Below, in pieces: positions 51,734-59,648 of a stretch of DNA of 64,000 nt; the first letter of the stretch is position 1, and every line of letters starts with the position of its first letter. This DNA comes from RPQJ01 sp046347155 (GTDB lineage Bacteria > Pseudomonadota > Gammaproteobacteria > Steroidobacterales > Steroidobacteraceae), in the NCBI GenBank assembly GCA_046347155.1, contig JAXMGT010000001.1, forward strand, positions 1-64,000, in the 5' to 3' direction. Both the position numbers and the translations under genes were made by a program. The notes beneath the pieces were generated by a model. It saw only the letters and a list, made by a program, of their open reading frames with translations. It made no database searches and was not told the DNA's origin.

Positions 51734-52924
51734 ATGATTCCACGGCAGATCCCCACTCCGCCCCGTACGGCCCGCCCGGTCGCCGCCCTGTTCGGGGCGC
51801 TGGCGCTGCTCGTCGGCCCGTGGGCGCCGGCCGCGCAGAAGCAGCCGACGCCGGCCCAGAAGGAGGCGGAGCTGCGGAAGGTCAATGCCCGGATCGAGAA
51901 GATCCAGCAGTCCGTCAACGACGACATCGAGCAGCGTGACCGGCTGAGCGCGGAGCTGCGCAGCGCCGAGCTCGGCGTGCAGGCGGCCCGCAAGACCCTC
52001 GACGAGGTGCGGGCGCAGCGGCTCGCGACCGAGGCCCGGCTGCGCGAACTCGAGGCGGAGGCGGCGAGGCTCGATGCTCAGCTAGCGGCCGAGCGCGACG
52101 CGCTCGCGGGCGAACTGCGGGCCGCCTACGTGAACGGCCGCGAGGAGGAGCTCAAGCTGCTGCTCAACCAGGAGGACCCGGCGACGTTCGGGCGGATGCT
52201 CCAGTACTACGGGTACTTCGGCCGTGCGCGGGCGGAACGGATCACCGGGATCCGGGACAAGCTCGAGCAGCTCGCGGTCGTGCGCGGGAAGATCGCGGCC
52301 GAGCGCGACCGGCTTGCGGCCCTGGAGGCGGACCAGCAGAAGCAGGTCGCGGCGCTGCGCGGCGCCCAGGACAAGCGCACGCGCGCGGTCGCCGCGATCG
52401 ACGGCGAGATCCGTTCGCAGCGGGGCGAGATCACGCGGCTCAAGTCACAGGCGGCCGCGCTCGAGAAGCTGATCGCCGACCTGCGCCGGGCGCTCGAGTC
52501 GGGCCCGGTCGCGAAGGAGGCCCCGTTCGAGCCGCTGCGCGGACGGCTGCCGTGGCCGGTCAGCGACGGCCGCGTGCTCGCGCGCTTCGGCCAGCCCCGG
52601 GCCGGCGGATCGCTCAAGTGGCAGGGCATGCTGATCGGGACCCAGCGGGGCGCCCGCGTGCGGGCGCCGTTCGCCGGGCGCGTCGTCTACGCGGACTGGC
52701 TGCCGGGCATGGGACTCATGGTGGTGCTCGACCACGGTGGTGGCTACCTGAGCCTTTACGGCCACAACGAGGAACTGTTCCGGAAGGTCGGTGATCCGGT
52801 CGCGGCCGGCGACGTGATCGGCGCCGTCGGGGACACCGGGGGACACGACGAGCCGGCGCTCTACTTCGAGGTCCGCCGGGGGCGCCAGCCGGTGAACCCG
52901 GAAACCTGGCTGCAGAAGCGCTGA
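51734..52924 (+). CDS. envC: EnvC-type murein hydrolase activator
   Basis: EnvC activates septal amidases during cell division from the periplasm. The 396-residue product has a signal region (VAALFGALALLVGPWAPAAQ), a long coiled coil (about 35-260: KEAELRKVNARIEKIQQSVN and continuing), and a C-terminal LytM (M23) domain with RVVYADWLPGMGLMVVLDHG and LSLYGHNEEL. Metal ligands look degenerate: the first His/Asp pair is missing (KWQGMLIG) and the last motif is ALYFEV rather than LHFE. This fits a non-catalytic activator. It is divergent from the rhodanese-grxC-secB-gpsA block, with gpmI absent from its usual place. Confidence 0.9.
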   Translation: MIPRQIPTPPRTARPVAALFGALALLVGPWAPAAQKQPTPAQKEAELRKVNARIEKIQQSVNDDIEQRDRLSAELRSAELGVQAARKTLDEVRAQRLATEARLRELEAEAARLDAQLAAERDALAGELRAAYVNGREEELKLLLNQEDPATFGRMLQYYGYFGRARAERITGIRDKLEQLAVVRGKIAAERDRLAALEADQQKQVAALRGAQDKRTRAVAAIDGEIRSQRGEITRLKSQAAALEKLIADLRRALESGPVAKEAPFEPLRGRLPWPVSDGRVLARFGQPRAGGSLKWQGMLIGTQRGARVRAPFAGRVVYADWLPGMGLMVVLDHGGGYLSLYGHNEELFRKVGDPVAAGDVIGAVGDTGGHDEPALYFEVRRGRQPVNPETWLQKR

Positions 52925-52936
52925 GGCGCCCCGCAG

Positions 52937-52959
52937 GGCCCGCCGGCGGCCGGCGGGCC
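52937..52959 (+). terminator. GC hairpin after envC
   Basis: GGCCCGCCGG and its exact complement CCGGCGGGCC flank a 3-base loop 13 bases after the envC stop. No T-run follows, so it is a terminator-like or transcript-end hairpin rather than a canonical intrinsic terminator. Confidence 0.5.
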
Positions 52960-53041
52960 GCCGAAACTGTGGCCCGCGTCGCGGATTCGGGGCGGCGGCT
53001 CCGGGACGATGCCGTCCTGGGAAACAGTCGCAACGGATCGC

Positions 53042-55288
53042 ATGAACAAGCCCCCGCAGACGCTCGAGTCCTGGTCCGACGTTCCGTCGCCGGTCGGCGC
53101 GACGTCGCTCGACCCGTACGGCCAGCTGATCCGGATGCTGATGCCCCGGGCGCTGTCGATCACGATCTGCGACCGCACCGGCCTGCCGATCTGGCTGAGC
53201 GACGGCATCGACTCCACGGACCTGCAGCAGTACGTCCACGAGGCGCTCTCGGACCCGGCGTACGAGGCGTCCCGCGGCGACGCCTGGACCGAGTCGCTCG
53301 ACAACGAGCGGGTGATCCACGTGTTCCTGCTGCGTGATCCGGGCGGCGCGCTGCTCGGGTGCGTCGGCATCGTCTGCAGTGAGTCGGGCACCGCCGCCGC
53401 CGCGCGCTCGGCGACACTCGTGCAGGGGCTGCTGCGGCCCGCGCTCGAGTGCCTGCAGCGCGAGCTCGCCTCGCAGTCGAACATCGTCGAGCTGCAGCGC
53501 AGCCTCCTGAACCGCGACCTCGACCTCGAGCTGCTGCTGCGTGGTGGCGGCTGCGCGACCGCGAGCGAGTCGCCCGACGATTTCGCGCAGATCGTCCAGG
53601 GTTGCGTCGACCACCTCGGCTGCACGGTGGGCGCACTGATCATCCCGGACAAGAACATCGCCGTCTGCCGCACGGGGGCCGGGACGCCGGTGCGCACCGG
53701 CGCCGAGACGCTGACCCGTGCCCACCGACCGCTGCTCGCGTGGACACAGCTGCATCGCCAGGTCATGGTCGCGAACGCCCCGGTCGAGGATGGAAGCACC
53801 GGCGGCCTCTCCGGCAAGGTCCTGTCCTGCCCGGTCATGCACGGCGCGCAGCGCGTGCTCGGGCTGCTCGCGATGTTCCGCTCGGCCGAGGCGCCGGATT
53901 TCGGGCTGCGAGAGGTCCGGCTCGTCGAACTGCTTGCGCGACGCGTCGCCTACGTGACGCTGAACGCCTACGACCCGAACACGGGCCTGCTCACGCGGCC
54001 GGCCTTCGAGAAGCGCGCGCTCGCGACGCTGACGCCCGAGGCGATGCGCAACCCGAACAGCGTCGTCTACCTCGACATCGACCGGATGCACGTGGTGAAC
54101 GAGAACCACGGCATGCACGTCGGCGACGAGATCATCGTGCGCGTCGCCGAGGTGATCCGCCAGAGCCTCGCGCCCCGCTCGCTCGCGGCCCGCATTTCGG
54201 GCGACCGGTTCGCGCTGCTGCTGCCCGGCACGACGCTCGATGCCGCGCAGGAAGCCGCGGCAGGCCTGTGCGAGCGCATCGCGGGCATGGGATTCCTGGC
54301 CGCCGGCCAGCCGGTCGAGATCACGGCCAGCCTCGGGGTCGCCCCGGTCGGCGAGGGCGAGCACCCGCTGCCGCACGCGCTCGCGGCCGCCGAAGTGGCC
54401 TGCAAGGCCGCGAAGGACCGCGGTCGCGGCCGTGTCGAGCGCTACGAGGACAGCGACCACAGCATCATCCGCCGCTACACGGACGTGACGCTCGTCGGCG
54501 CGCTGCGCAGCGCGCTCGCCGAGGGCCGCTTCCGGCTCGACGCGCAGCCGATCGTGCCGCTGAACGGCCCGTCGACGGGCCCGAAGTACGAACTCCTGCT
54601 CCGGATGCTCGACGAGCGCGGGGAGTCGGTTGCGCCGGACAAGTTCCTCTCGGCGGCCGAGCGCTACCAGCTCGCTCCGTCGGTCGATCGCTGGGTCGTG
54701 CAGCACGTGCTGCGCGCGCTCGATCCGGTGGCCCGGCAGCTCGCCGGCTTCGGCGCCTCGTTCGCGGTGAACATCTCGGGCCAGTCGCTCGGCGACCAGG
54801 AGTTCGCGGACTTCCTGCAGTTCGAGCTGCGCTCGAGTGGTATCGCCCCGTCGCTGCTTTCGTTCGAGCTGACCGAGACGGCGGCCGTCGCGAACATCGT
54901 CCGCGCCGAGACGCTGATCCGCCGGCTCCGCGACCTCGGGTTCGGCGTCGCGCTGGACGACTTCGGCCGGGGGCTCAGTTCGCTCACGTACCTGAAGGCG
55001 CTGCCGGTCACGACGCTGAAGGTGGACGGCAGCCTGGTCCGCGACGTCGCGGGCGACGACCGCTCGCAGGCGATGCTGAGCGCGATCGTGCGGCTCGCGC
55101 AGGCCATCGGCCTCGAGACGGTCGCGGAATGCGTCGAAAGCAACGAGATCCTGCTCATCACCCGCAATCTCGGCGTCGGGTTCGGGCAGGGATTCTCGAT
55201 CGGGCGGCCCGTGCCGCTCGATCGCGTGCTCACGGGACTGGTCGGGGCTAGAATCGAGCCCGGACTCCCCGTGGCACGCTCTGCTTGA
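53042..55288 (+). CDS. GAF-like / degenerate GGDEF / EAL-domain protein
   Basis: The 748-residue product has an N-terminal sensory region, then a GAF-like region, a GGDEF-like domain whose signature is SGDRF, not GGDEF (VVYLDIDRMHVVNENHG before it), and an EAL domain near the C-terminus. EAL features: YELLLRM (ELL replaces EAL), NISGQSL, ELTET, LDDFGRG, TLKVDGSLV, ECVES and GFGQGFSIGRP. It is likely a c-di-GMP phosphodiesterase with a GGDEF domain that has lost cyclase activity. ATG 53042 is preferred to an upstream start. Its stop overlaps the S41 protease gene start (TTGA). Confidence 0.85.
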   Translation: MNKPPQTLESWSDVPSPVGATSLDPYGQLIRMLMPRALSITICDRTGLPIWLSDGIDSTDLQQYVHEALSDPAYEASRGDAWTESLDNERVIHVFLLRDPGGALLGCVGIVCSESGTAAAARSATLVQGLLRPALECLQRELASQSNIVELQRSLLNRDLDLELLLRGGGCATASESPDDFAQIVQGCVDHLGCTVGALIIPDKNIAVCRTGAGTPVRTGAETLTRAHRPLLAWTQLHRQVMVANAPVEDGSTGGLSGKVLSCPVMHGAQRVLGLLAMFRSAEAPDFGLREVRLVELLARRVAYVTLNAYDPNTGLLTRPAFEKRALATLTPEAMRNPNSVVYLDIDRMHVVNENHGMHVGDEIIVRVAEVIRQSLAPRSLAARISGDRFALLLPGTTLDAAQEAAAGLCERIAGMGFLAAGQPVEITASLGVAPVGEGEHPLPHALAAAEVACKAAKDRGRGRVERYEDSDHSIIRRYTDVTLVGALRSALAEGRFRLDAQPIVPLNGPSTGPKYELLLRMLDERGESVAPDKFLSAAERYQLAPSVDRWVVQHVLRALDPVARQLAGFGASFAVNISGQSLGDQEFADFLQFELRSSGIAPSLLSFELTETAAVANIVRAETLIRRLRDLGFGVALDDFGRGLSSLTYLKALPVTTLKVDGSLVRDVAGDDRSQAMLSAIVRLAQAIGLETVAECVESNEILLITRNLGVGFGQGFSIGRPVPLDRVLTGLVGARIEPGLPVARSA

Positions 55289-56532
55289 ACCGACGAACGC
55301 ACACGATCGTCTCCTTCCTCGTCGGCGCCCTGGTCGGCGCCGGGCTCATGTGGCTGCGCGCGCCGGGGACCGACCGGGCGGCCGCGGTGCCGCCGGCGCG
55401 GCCGCCGGCCGTCGACGACCACGCGCTCCTCGACGAGGTGGCGGAGCACGTGCGCCGCGAATACGTCGAGCCGGTGTCGAACGACCGGCTCGAGCAGGCC
55501 GCCGTCGTCGGCATGGTTGCGAGCCTGGACCCGCATTCGTCCTTCCTGGATGCCGCCGCCTACGACGAAATGCGCGTGAGCACCGGCGGCACCTACACGG
55601 GCGTCGGCATCGAGGTCGCGCAGCGGGACGACGGCCGCATCGTCGTGGTCGCCCCGATCGAGGAGTCCCCGGCCGACGTTGCAGGCGTGCACGCCGGTGA
55701 CGTGCTCGTGTCGGTCGATGGCCGCCGCGTCGCGGGCTCAGGCATCGACGAAGCCATCGCCAGGATGCGCGGCGTCGCCGGGACCCACGTCGTCGTCACC
55801 GTCGCCCGCGAGGGCGAGGCGACGCCACTCAGCTTCGACCTCGAGCGCTCCGAGGTGCACGTGCACACGGTGCGCGCCGAGCGCCTGCCCGGTGGCTACG
55901 GCTACGTGCGGGTGAGCCACTTCAGCGACTCGACGCCCGGCGACTTCAATGCGGCGGTCCTCGGCCTGCAGCGTGCCCCGAACGCCGCGCCGCTGCGCGG
56001 GCTGGTGCTCGACCTGCGCGAGAACCCGGGTGGCGTGCTCGAGTCCGCGGTGAGCGTCGCGGACAGCTTCCTCGATTCGGGCCTCATCGTGCGTGCCGAC
56101 GGTCGTACGCCGGACGCGCGCTTCGAGATGTCGGCGACGCCGGGCGACCTGCTCGACGGCGCGCCGGTCGTCGTGCTCGTGGACGGCGGCTCGGCGTCCG
56201 GCGCCGAGATCGTCGCGGGCGCGCTGCGCGACCACCGGCGCGCGACGCTGATGGGCGAGCGCACCTACGGCAAGGGCTCCGTGCAGACGGTCATGCCGCT
56301 GCGCGACGGCGAGGCGCTCAAGCTCACGACCTCCCGCTACTACACGCCCAGCGGGCGATCGATACAGGCGCGCGGGCTCGAGCCCGACGTGCGCGTGCCC
56401 GCACCCGAGGGCCCGGTGCGGCGCGACTACGGCCGCGATGCGGCCGCCGACCCGGAAGTGAAGCTCGCGCTGCAGTACCTTCGCGACCGCAACCTGTCCG
56501 GCACCCACGTCGCGTTCGCCGAGCGCCAGTGA
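55285..56532 (+). CDS. S41-family C-terminal processing peptidase
   Basis: The 415-residue product has an N-terminal membrane anchor (IVSFLVGALVGAGLMWL), a PDZ domain (about 100-180: GGTYTGVGIEVAQRDDGRIV, ESPADVAGVHAGDVLVSVDG) and the S41 catalytic dyad, Ser305 in GGSASGAEIV and Lys330 in TYGKGSVQT. It resembles CtpA/Prc proteases that trim or degrade periplasmic proteins. It starts with TTG overlapping the EAL gene stop and ends overlapping the DJ-1 gene start, so three proteins are translationally coupled. In many related genomes this gene is beside envC. Confidence 0.9.
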   Translation: MNRRTHTIVSFLVGALVGAGLMWLRAPGTDRAAAVPPARPPAVDDHALLDEVAEHVRREYVEPVSNDRLEQAAVVGMVASLDPHSSFLDAAAYDEMRVSTGGTYTGVGIEVAQRDDGRIVVVAPIEESPADVAGVHAGDVLVSVDGRRVAGSGIDEAIARMRGVAGTHVVVTVAREGEATPLSFDLERSEVHVHTVRAERLPGGYGYVRVSHFSDSTPGDFNAAVLGLQRAPNAAPLRGLVLDLRENPGGVLESAVSVADSFLDSGLIVRADGRTPDARFEMSATPGDLLDGAPVVVLVDGGSASGAEIVAGALRDHRRATLMGERTYGKGSVQTVMPLRDGEALKLTTSRYYTPSGRSIQARGLEPDVRVPAPEGPVRRDYGRDAAADPEVKLALQYLRDRNLSGTHVAFAERQ

Positions 56533-57101
56533 ACGGGGGCCGCGTGCCGCGCGTGCTGGTCCCGCTCGCCGAAGGCTTCGAGGAGATCGAGGCGGTCACG
56601 ATCGTCGACCTGCTGCGCCGCGCCGGCATCGAGGTGCACACGGCGTCGCTCGCCGCGCGCCGCGTCACCGGCTCGCACGGGATCGCCGTCGAGGCGGACC
56701 GGTTGCTCGAGGGTGCCGACCCGGCCGACTACGAGATGATCGTGCTTCCCGGCGGGATGCCGGGGGCAGACCACCTGAAGCACGATGCGCGGGTGATCCG
56801 GCTGCTGCAGGCGTTCTCGGCCGCCGGGCGCTGGGTGGCGGCGATCTGCGCGGCCCCGGGCGTGCTCGCGCACGCCGGGCTGCTCGACGGGCGCACCGCG
56901 ACGAGCTACCCCGGGTTCCTCGACGAGGCGTCCGCGCGCGGCCTCCACAGGAGCGAGTCGCCGGTCGTCGTGGACGGCCGCGTCATCACGTCGCGCGGTC
57001 CCGGCACGGCGATCGACTTCGGCCTGGAACTGATCGCGCGACTCGCCGGGCGCGAGGCTGCCGAGGCGGTCGGCGGGCGCCTGGAGCGCACCGCGGGCTG
57101 A
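56529..57101 (+). CDS. DJ-1/PfpI family protein (YajL-like)
   Basis: The 190-residue product has RVLVPLAEGFEEIEAVTIVD with the conserved Glu, the nucleophilic elbow AAICAAPGVLAHAGLL with the reactive Cys, and TSYPGFLDEA. DJ-1 family members act as chaperones, deglycases or oxidative-stress sensors; the exact activity is debated. It starts at GTG 56529, overlapping the S41 gene by 4 bases. Confidence 0.9.
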   Translation: MNGGRVPRVLVPLAEGFEEIEAVTIVDLLRRAGIEVHTASLAARRVTGSHGIAVEADRLLEGADPADYEMIVLPGGMPGADHLKHDARVIRLLQAFSAAGRWVAAICAAPGVLAHAGLLDGRTATSYPGFLDEASARGLHRSESPVVVDGRVITSRGPGTAIDFGLELIARLAGREAAEAVGGRLERTAG

Positions 57102-57110
57102 GGCGTTCCG

Positions 57111-57494
57111 TCAGCCGAGGCTGCGCAGCGCGCCGATGATCGCGCCGACGAGCAGCACGAGCGTCGGCAGCACGCTCATCCCGAAGCCGGCGCCGCGCGA
57201 CGCCGGGTCGCGCACGTACTCCCGCAGGTAAACGATGCGGCCGATCAGGAACACGGCGCCGATCGCCGCGCCCCACACCGGGTTCACGAACAGGCCGAAG
57301 AACCACAGCGACGGCACGAACACCACGAGCTGCTCCATCGTGTTGTAGTGCACGCGGAACCACCGCTCGAACACCTCGTGGCCGGTCGTGGCCGGGGCCT
57401 TGACCCCGTACTGGCCCCGTGCGCGCCCGACGAGTATCCCGAAGGCGACGAATTCGGCGAGTGCGAGCAGGATGACGAGCGCGACGAGCTGCAT
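57111..57494 (-). CDS. MAPEG family membrane protein
   Basis: The 127-residue product has about four membrane segments and the MAPEG-type pattern ARGQYGVKAPATTGHEVFERWFRVHYNTMEQLVVFVPSLW, with a loop and RIVYLREYVRDPASRGAGF. It is distinct from the MAPEG protein at 16641. These are small integral membrane proteins of uncertain bacterial function. It converges on the DJ-1 gene with a 9-base gap. Confidence 0.88.
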   Translation of the reverse strand: MQLVALVILLALAEFVAFGILVGRARGQYGVKAPATTGHEVFERWFRVHYNTMEQLVVFVPSLWFFGLFVNPVWGAAIGAVFLIGRIVYLREYVRDPASRGAGFGMSVLPTLVLLVGAIIGALRSLG

Positions 57495-57590
57495 GGTGGA
57501 GGCCCCCCTGGATTGGTGAGCCGGGAGGATTCCATTACCATGCGGGCAGCGTCAACGGCCGCGGCCGGAACCCGCGCGGAGCAAGCCACG

Positions 57591-57965
57591 ATGACCGGAT
57601 TCTTCCTGCGTGCGGCACTGTCCGCACTCGGACTGTGGATCGCCAGCGAGATCTTCCAGGGACTGCACTTCGACTCGGTGTCGAAGCTCATCGTCTCGGC
57701 GGTGCTGCTCGGCGTCGTGAACGCCTTCGTCCGGCCGCTCGCGTTCATCCTGACGCTGCCACTCACGGTGCTGACGCTCGGCTTCTTCCTGCTCGTGCTG
57801 AACGCCGCGATGGTGGGGCTCGTCGCCTGGATGGTGCCCGGATTCGAGGTTTCGGGCTTCTGGACCGCGGTCGGCACGGCGCTGATCGTGAGTCTCGTGT
57901 CCTGGGCCGCCTCGAGCGCGATCGGCGGAAACGGCCGGATCGAGATCTACCGCGGGCGCGGCTGA
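57591..57965 (+). CDS. Small membrane protein (phage holin / PF04020-like)
   Basis: The 124-residue product from ATG 57591 has four hydrophobic segments (LRAALSALGLWIASEIF, KLIVSAVLLGVVNAFV, LPLTVLTLGFFLLVLNAAMVGLVAWM, FWTAVGTALIVSLVSWAAS), matching the small four-helix PF04020-type family. An ATG at 57540 is an alternative start with a GGAGG at 57523. Its last base overlaps the lepB start codon. Function unknown. Confidence 0.82.
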   Translation: MTGFFLRAALSALGLWIASEIFQGLHFDSVSKLIVSAVLLGVVNAFVRPLAFILTLPLTVLTLGFFLLVLNAAMVGLVAWMVPGFEVSGFWTAVGTALIVSLVSWAASSAIGGNGRIEIYRGRG

Positions 57966-58735
57966 TGGACTTCAACACCGCCTGGATGATGGTGGTCCTC
58001 TCGGCGCTGCTCGCGGTGCTCGGGCTCGAGCGCCTGCTGCGGCAACGGTCGTGGCAATGGCTCACCGGGTCGGCCGCATTCGCGCGCTCGATGCTGCCGC
58101 TCGCGCTGCTGATCTTCAGCGGGCGCGCGTTCGCGTACGAGCCGATGCGGGTCCCGAGTGGCTCGATGACGCCGACGCTGCTCACCGGCGACTACATCCT
58201 CGTCGACAAGCACGCCTATGGCCTGCGCAACCCGTTCGGCAACGGGCGCCTCGCGGGCAGCGGCGTTCCCGCGCCCGGCGACGTCGTGGTGTTCCGGTAC
58301 CCGGGCGATCGCTCCCAGCGGTACGTGAAGCGCGTGGTCGGCGTGCCCGGGGACGTCGTCGAGGTGCGCGACGGCTGGGTGCTGCTGAACGGGCGCCGCC
58401 TCGACGCGGCACCGGTCGGCCCGTTCCTCGACACCGGGTCGCCCGGCGGGCCGGTGCTGCGACTCGAGTATGGCGAGCAGCTTGCCGGCCATTCCCACCC
58501 GGTGCTGCGGTGCGTGAACGCCTGCCGGCCCGGCGTCGACGGCCGCTGGACGGTGCCGCCCGGCCGGTATTTCGTCATGGGCGACAACCGGGACAACAGC
58601 GCCGACAGCCGCTACTGGGGCTACGTCAGCGACGCCGATCTCGTCGGGCGCGTCGAGCGCGTCTGGTTCCACCTGAAGACGTTCGGGCCGGATCGCGGCC
58701 TCCGGCCGGAGCGCATCGGGGCGCCGGTCGGCTGA
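57965..58735 (+). CDS. lepB: Signal peptidase I
   Basis: LepB cleaves signal peptides of Sec/Tat exported proteins. The 256-residue product starts with membrane segments (MVVLSALLAVLGL and MLPLALLIFSG). It has the catalytic Ser67 in VPSGSMTPTL and Lys122 in RYVKRVVGVPGD, and the signature MGDNRDNSADSRYWG. Its ATG shares one base with the upstream gene stop. It may be a second LepB, because the usual lepA/rnc neighbours are absent. Confidence 0.94.
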   Translation: MDFNTAWMMVVLSALLAVLGLERLLRQRSWQWLTGSAAFARSMLPLALLIFSGRAFAYEPMRVPSGSMTPTLLTGDYILVDKHAYGLRNPFGNGRLAGSGVPAPGDVVVFRYPGDRSQRYVKRVVGVPGDVVEVRDGWVLLNGRRLDAAPVGPFLDTGSPGGPVLRLEYGEQLAGHSHPVLRCVNACRPGVDGRWTVPPGRYFVMGDNRDNSADSRYWGYVSDADLVGRVERVWFHLKTFGPDRGLRPERIGAPVG

Positions 58736-58763
58736 AGCGTCGACCCGGCCGACGCGCCCGCGC

Positions 58764-59648
58764 TCACATCACGAGCACGACGCCGGCCAGGATCACGGCC
58801 ATCCCGATGACCTGCGTCGGCTCGAGCACCTCGCCCAGCACGGCCCAGCCGAGCACGGCGGCGATCGCCGGATTGACGTACGCGAACGTGCCGACACGAT
58901 CGGCCGGCGAGTGCTTCAGCAGCCAGGTGTACGCGGTGTACGCGACGGCCGAGCCGAACACGGCGAGGTAGCCCATCGCGAGCAGGCCGCCCGGCTCCCA
59001 GCGCCACTCGGGCAACTGGCCGGCCGCGGCGCCGGCGACGAAGAGCCAGGCACCGCCGAGCGACATCATCACCGCGTTGAACGCGACCGGGCCGGCCGCG
59101 AGCGACACGTTCCGGTACAGCACGGTGCCGACGGCCCACGACAGGCTTCCGTAGAGCACGAGTGCCTGCCACAGGAAGTGGCCGCTCGGCGCCGACTCGC
59201 GCGGCCACACGAGCAGTGCGACGCCCGCGAGCCCGAGCAGCAGCCCGACGATCGCCCGCGGCGTGAGCCGGTGGCCGCGGGGTCCGAGCGCGCCGAGCCA
59301 CGCGATCCAGATCGCCGACCCGGCCGAGAGCAGCGCGCCTTCGTTCGACGGAATGTGCTTCAGCGCGATCGTGCTGACGCCGTTGCTGCCCGTGATCATG
59401 AGCAGCGAGAACGCGACCATGTACTTCCACTCGCGCTTCGTGGCCGGGAATCGCTCCTTGAGCACGAGCGCCACCGCGGTGAGCAGCGCGCCGGCGAGCA
59501 CGAACCGTCCGGCCGAGAAGAGCAGCGGCGGCAACCCCTGCACGCCGAGCCGGATCGCGAGGAACGTCGAGCCCCAGATCAGGTAGATCGCCGCGTAGGC
59601 CGCGACGATCCTGAGCCGCGGGGGCGGGGCGCCGGGCGTTGCGCTCAC
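58764..59648 (-). CDS. EamA-family (drug/metabolite) exporter
   Basis: The 294-residue product has ten hydrophobic segments in two EamA halves. It begins with IVAAYAAIYLIWGSTFLAIR and continues to AYTAYTWLLKHSPADRVGTFAYVNPAIAAVLGWAVLGE, typical of YedA/RhaT-like transporters. Substrate unknown. It starts at GTG 59648, overlapping the OPT gene stop by 4 bases; a GTG at 59678 is an alternative. It may export metabolites from the peptide module. Confidence 0.87.
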   Translation of the reverse strand: MSATPGAPPPRLRIVAAYAAIYLIWGSTFLAIRLGVQGLPPLLFSAGRFVLAGALLTAVALVLKERFPATKREWKYMVAFSLLMITGSNGVSTIALKHIPSNEGALLSAGSAIWIAWLGALGPRGHRLTPRAIVGLLLGLAGVALLVWPRESAPSGHFLWQALVLYGSLSWAVGTVLYRNVSLAAGPVAFNAVMMSLGGAWLFVAGAAAGQLPEWRWEPGGLLAMGYLAVFGSAVAYTAYTWLLKHSPADRVGTFAYVNPAIAAVLGWAVLGEVLEPTQVIGMAVILAGVVLVM

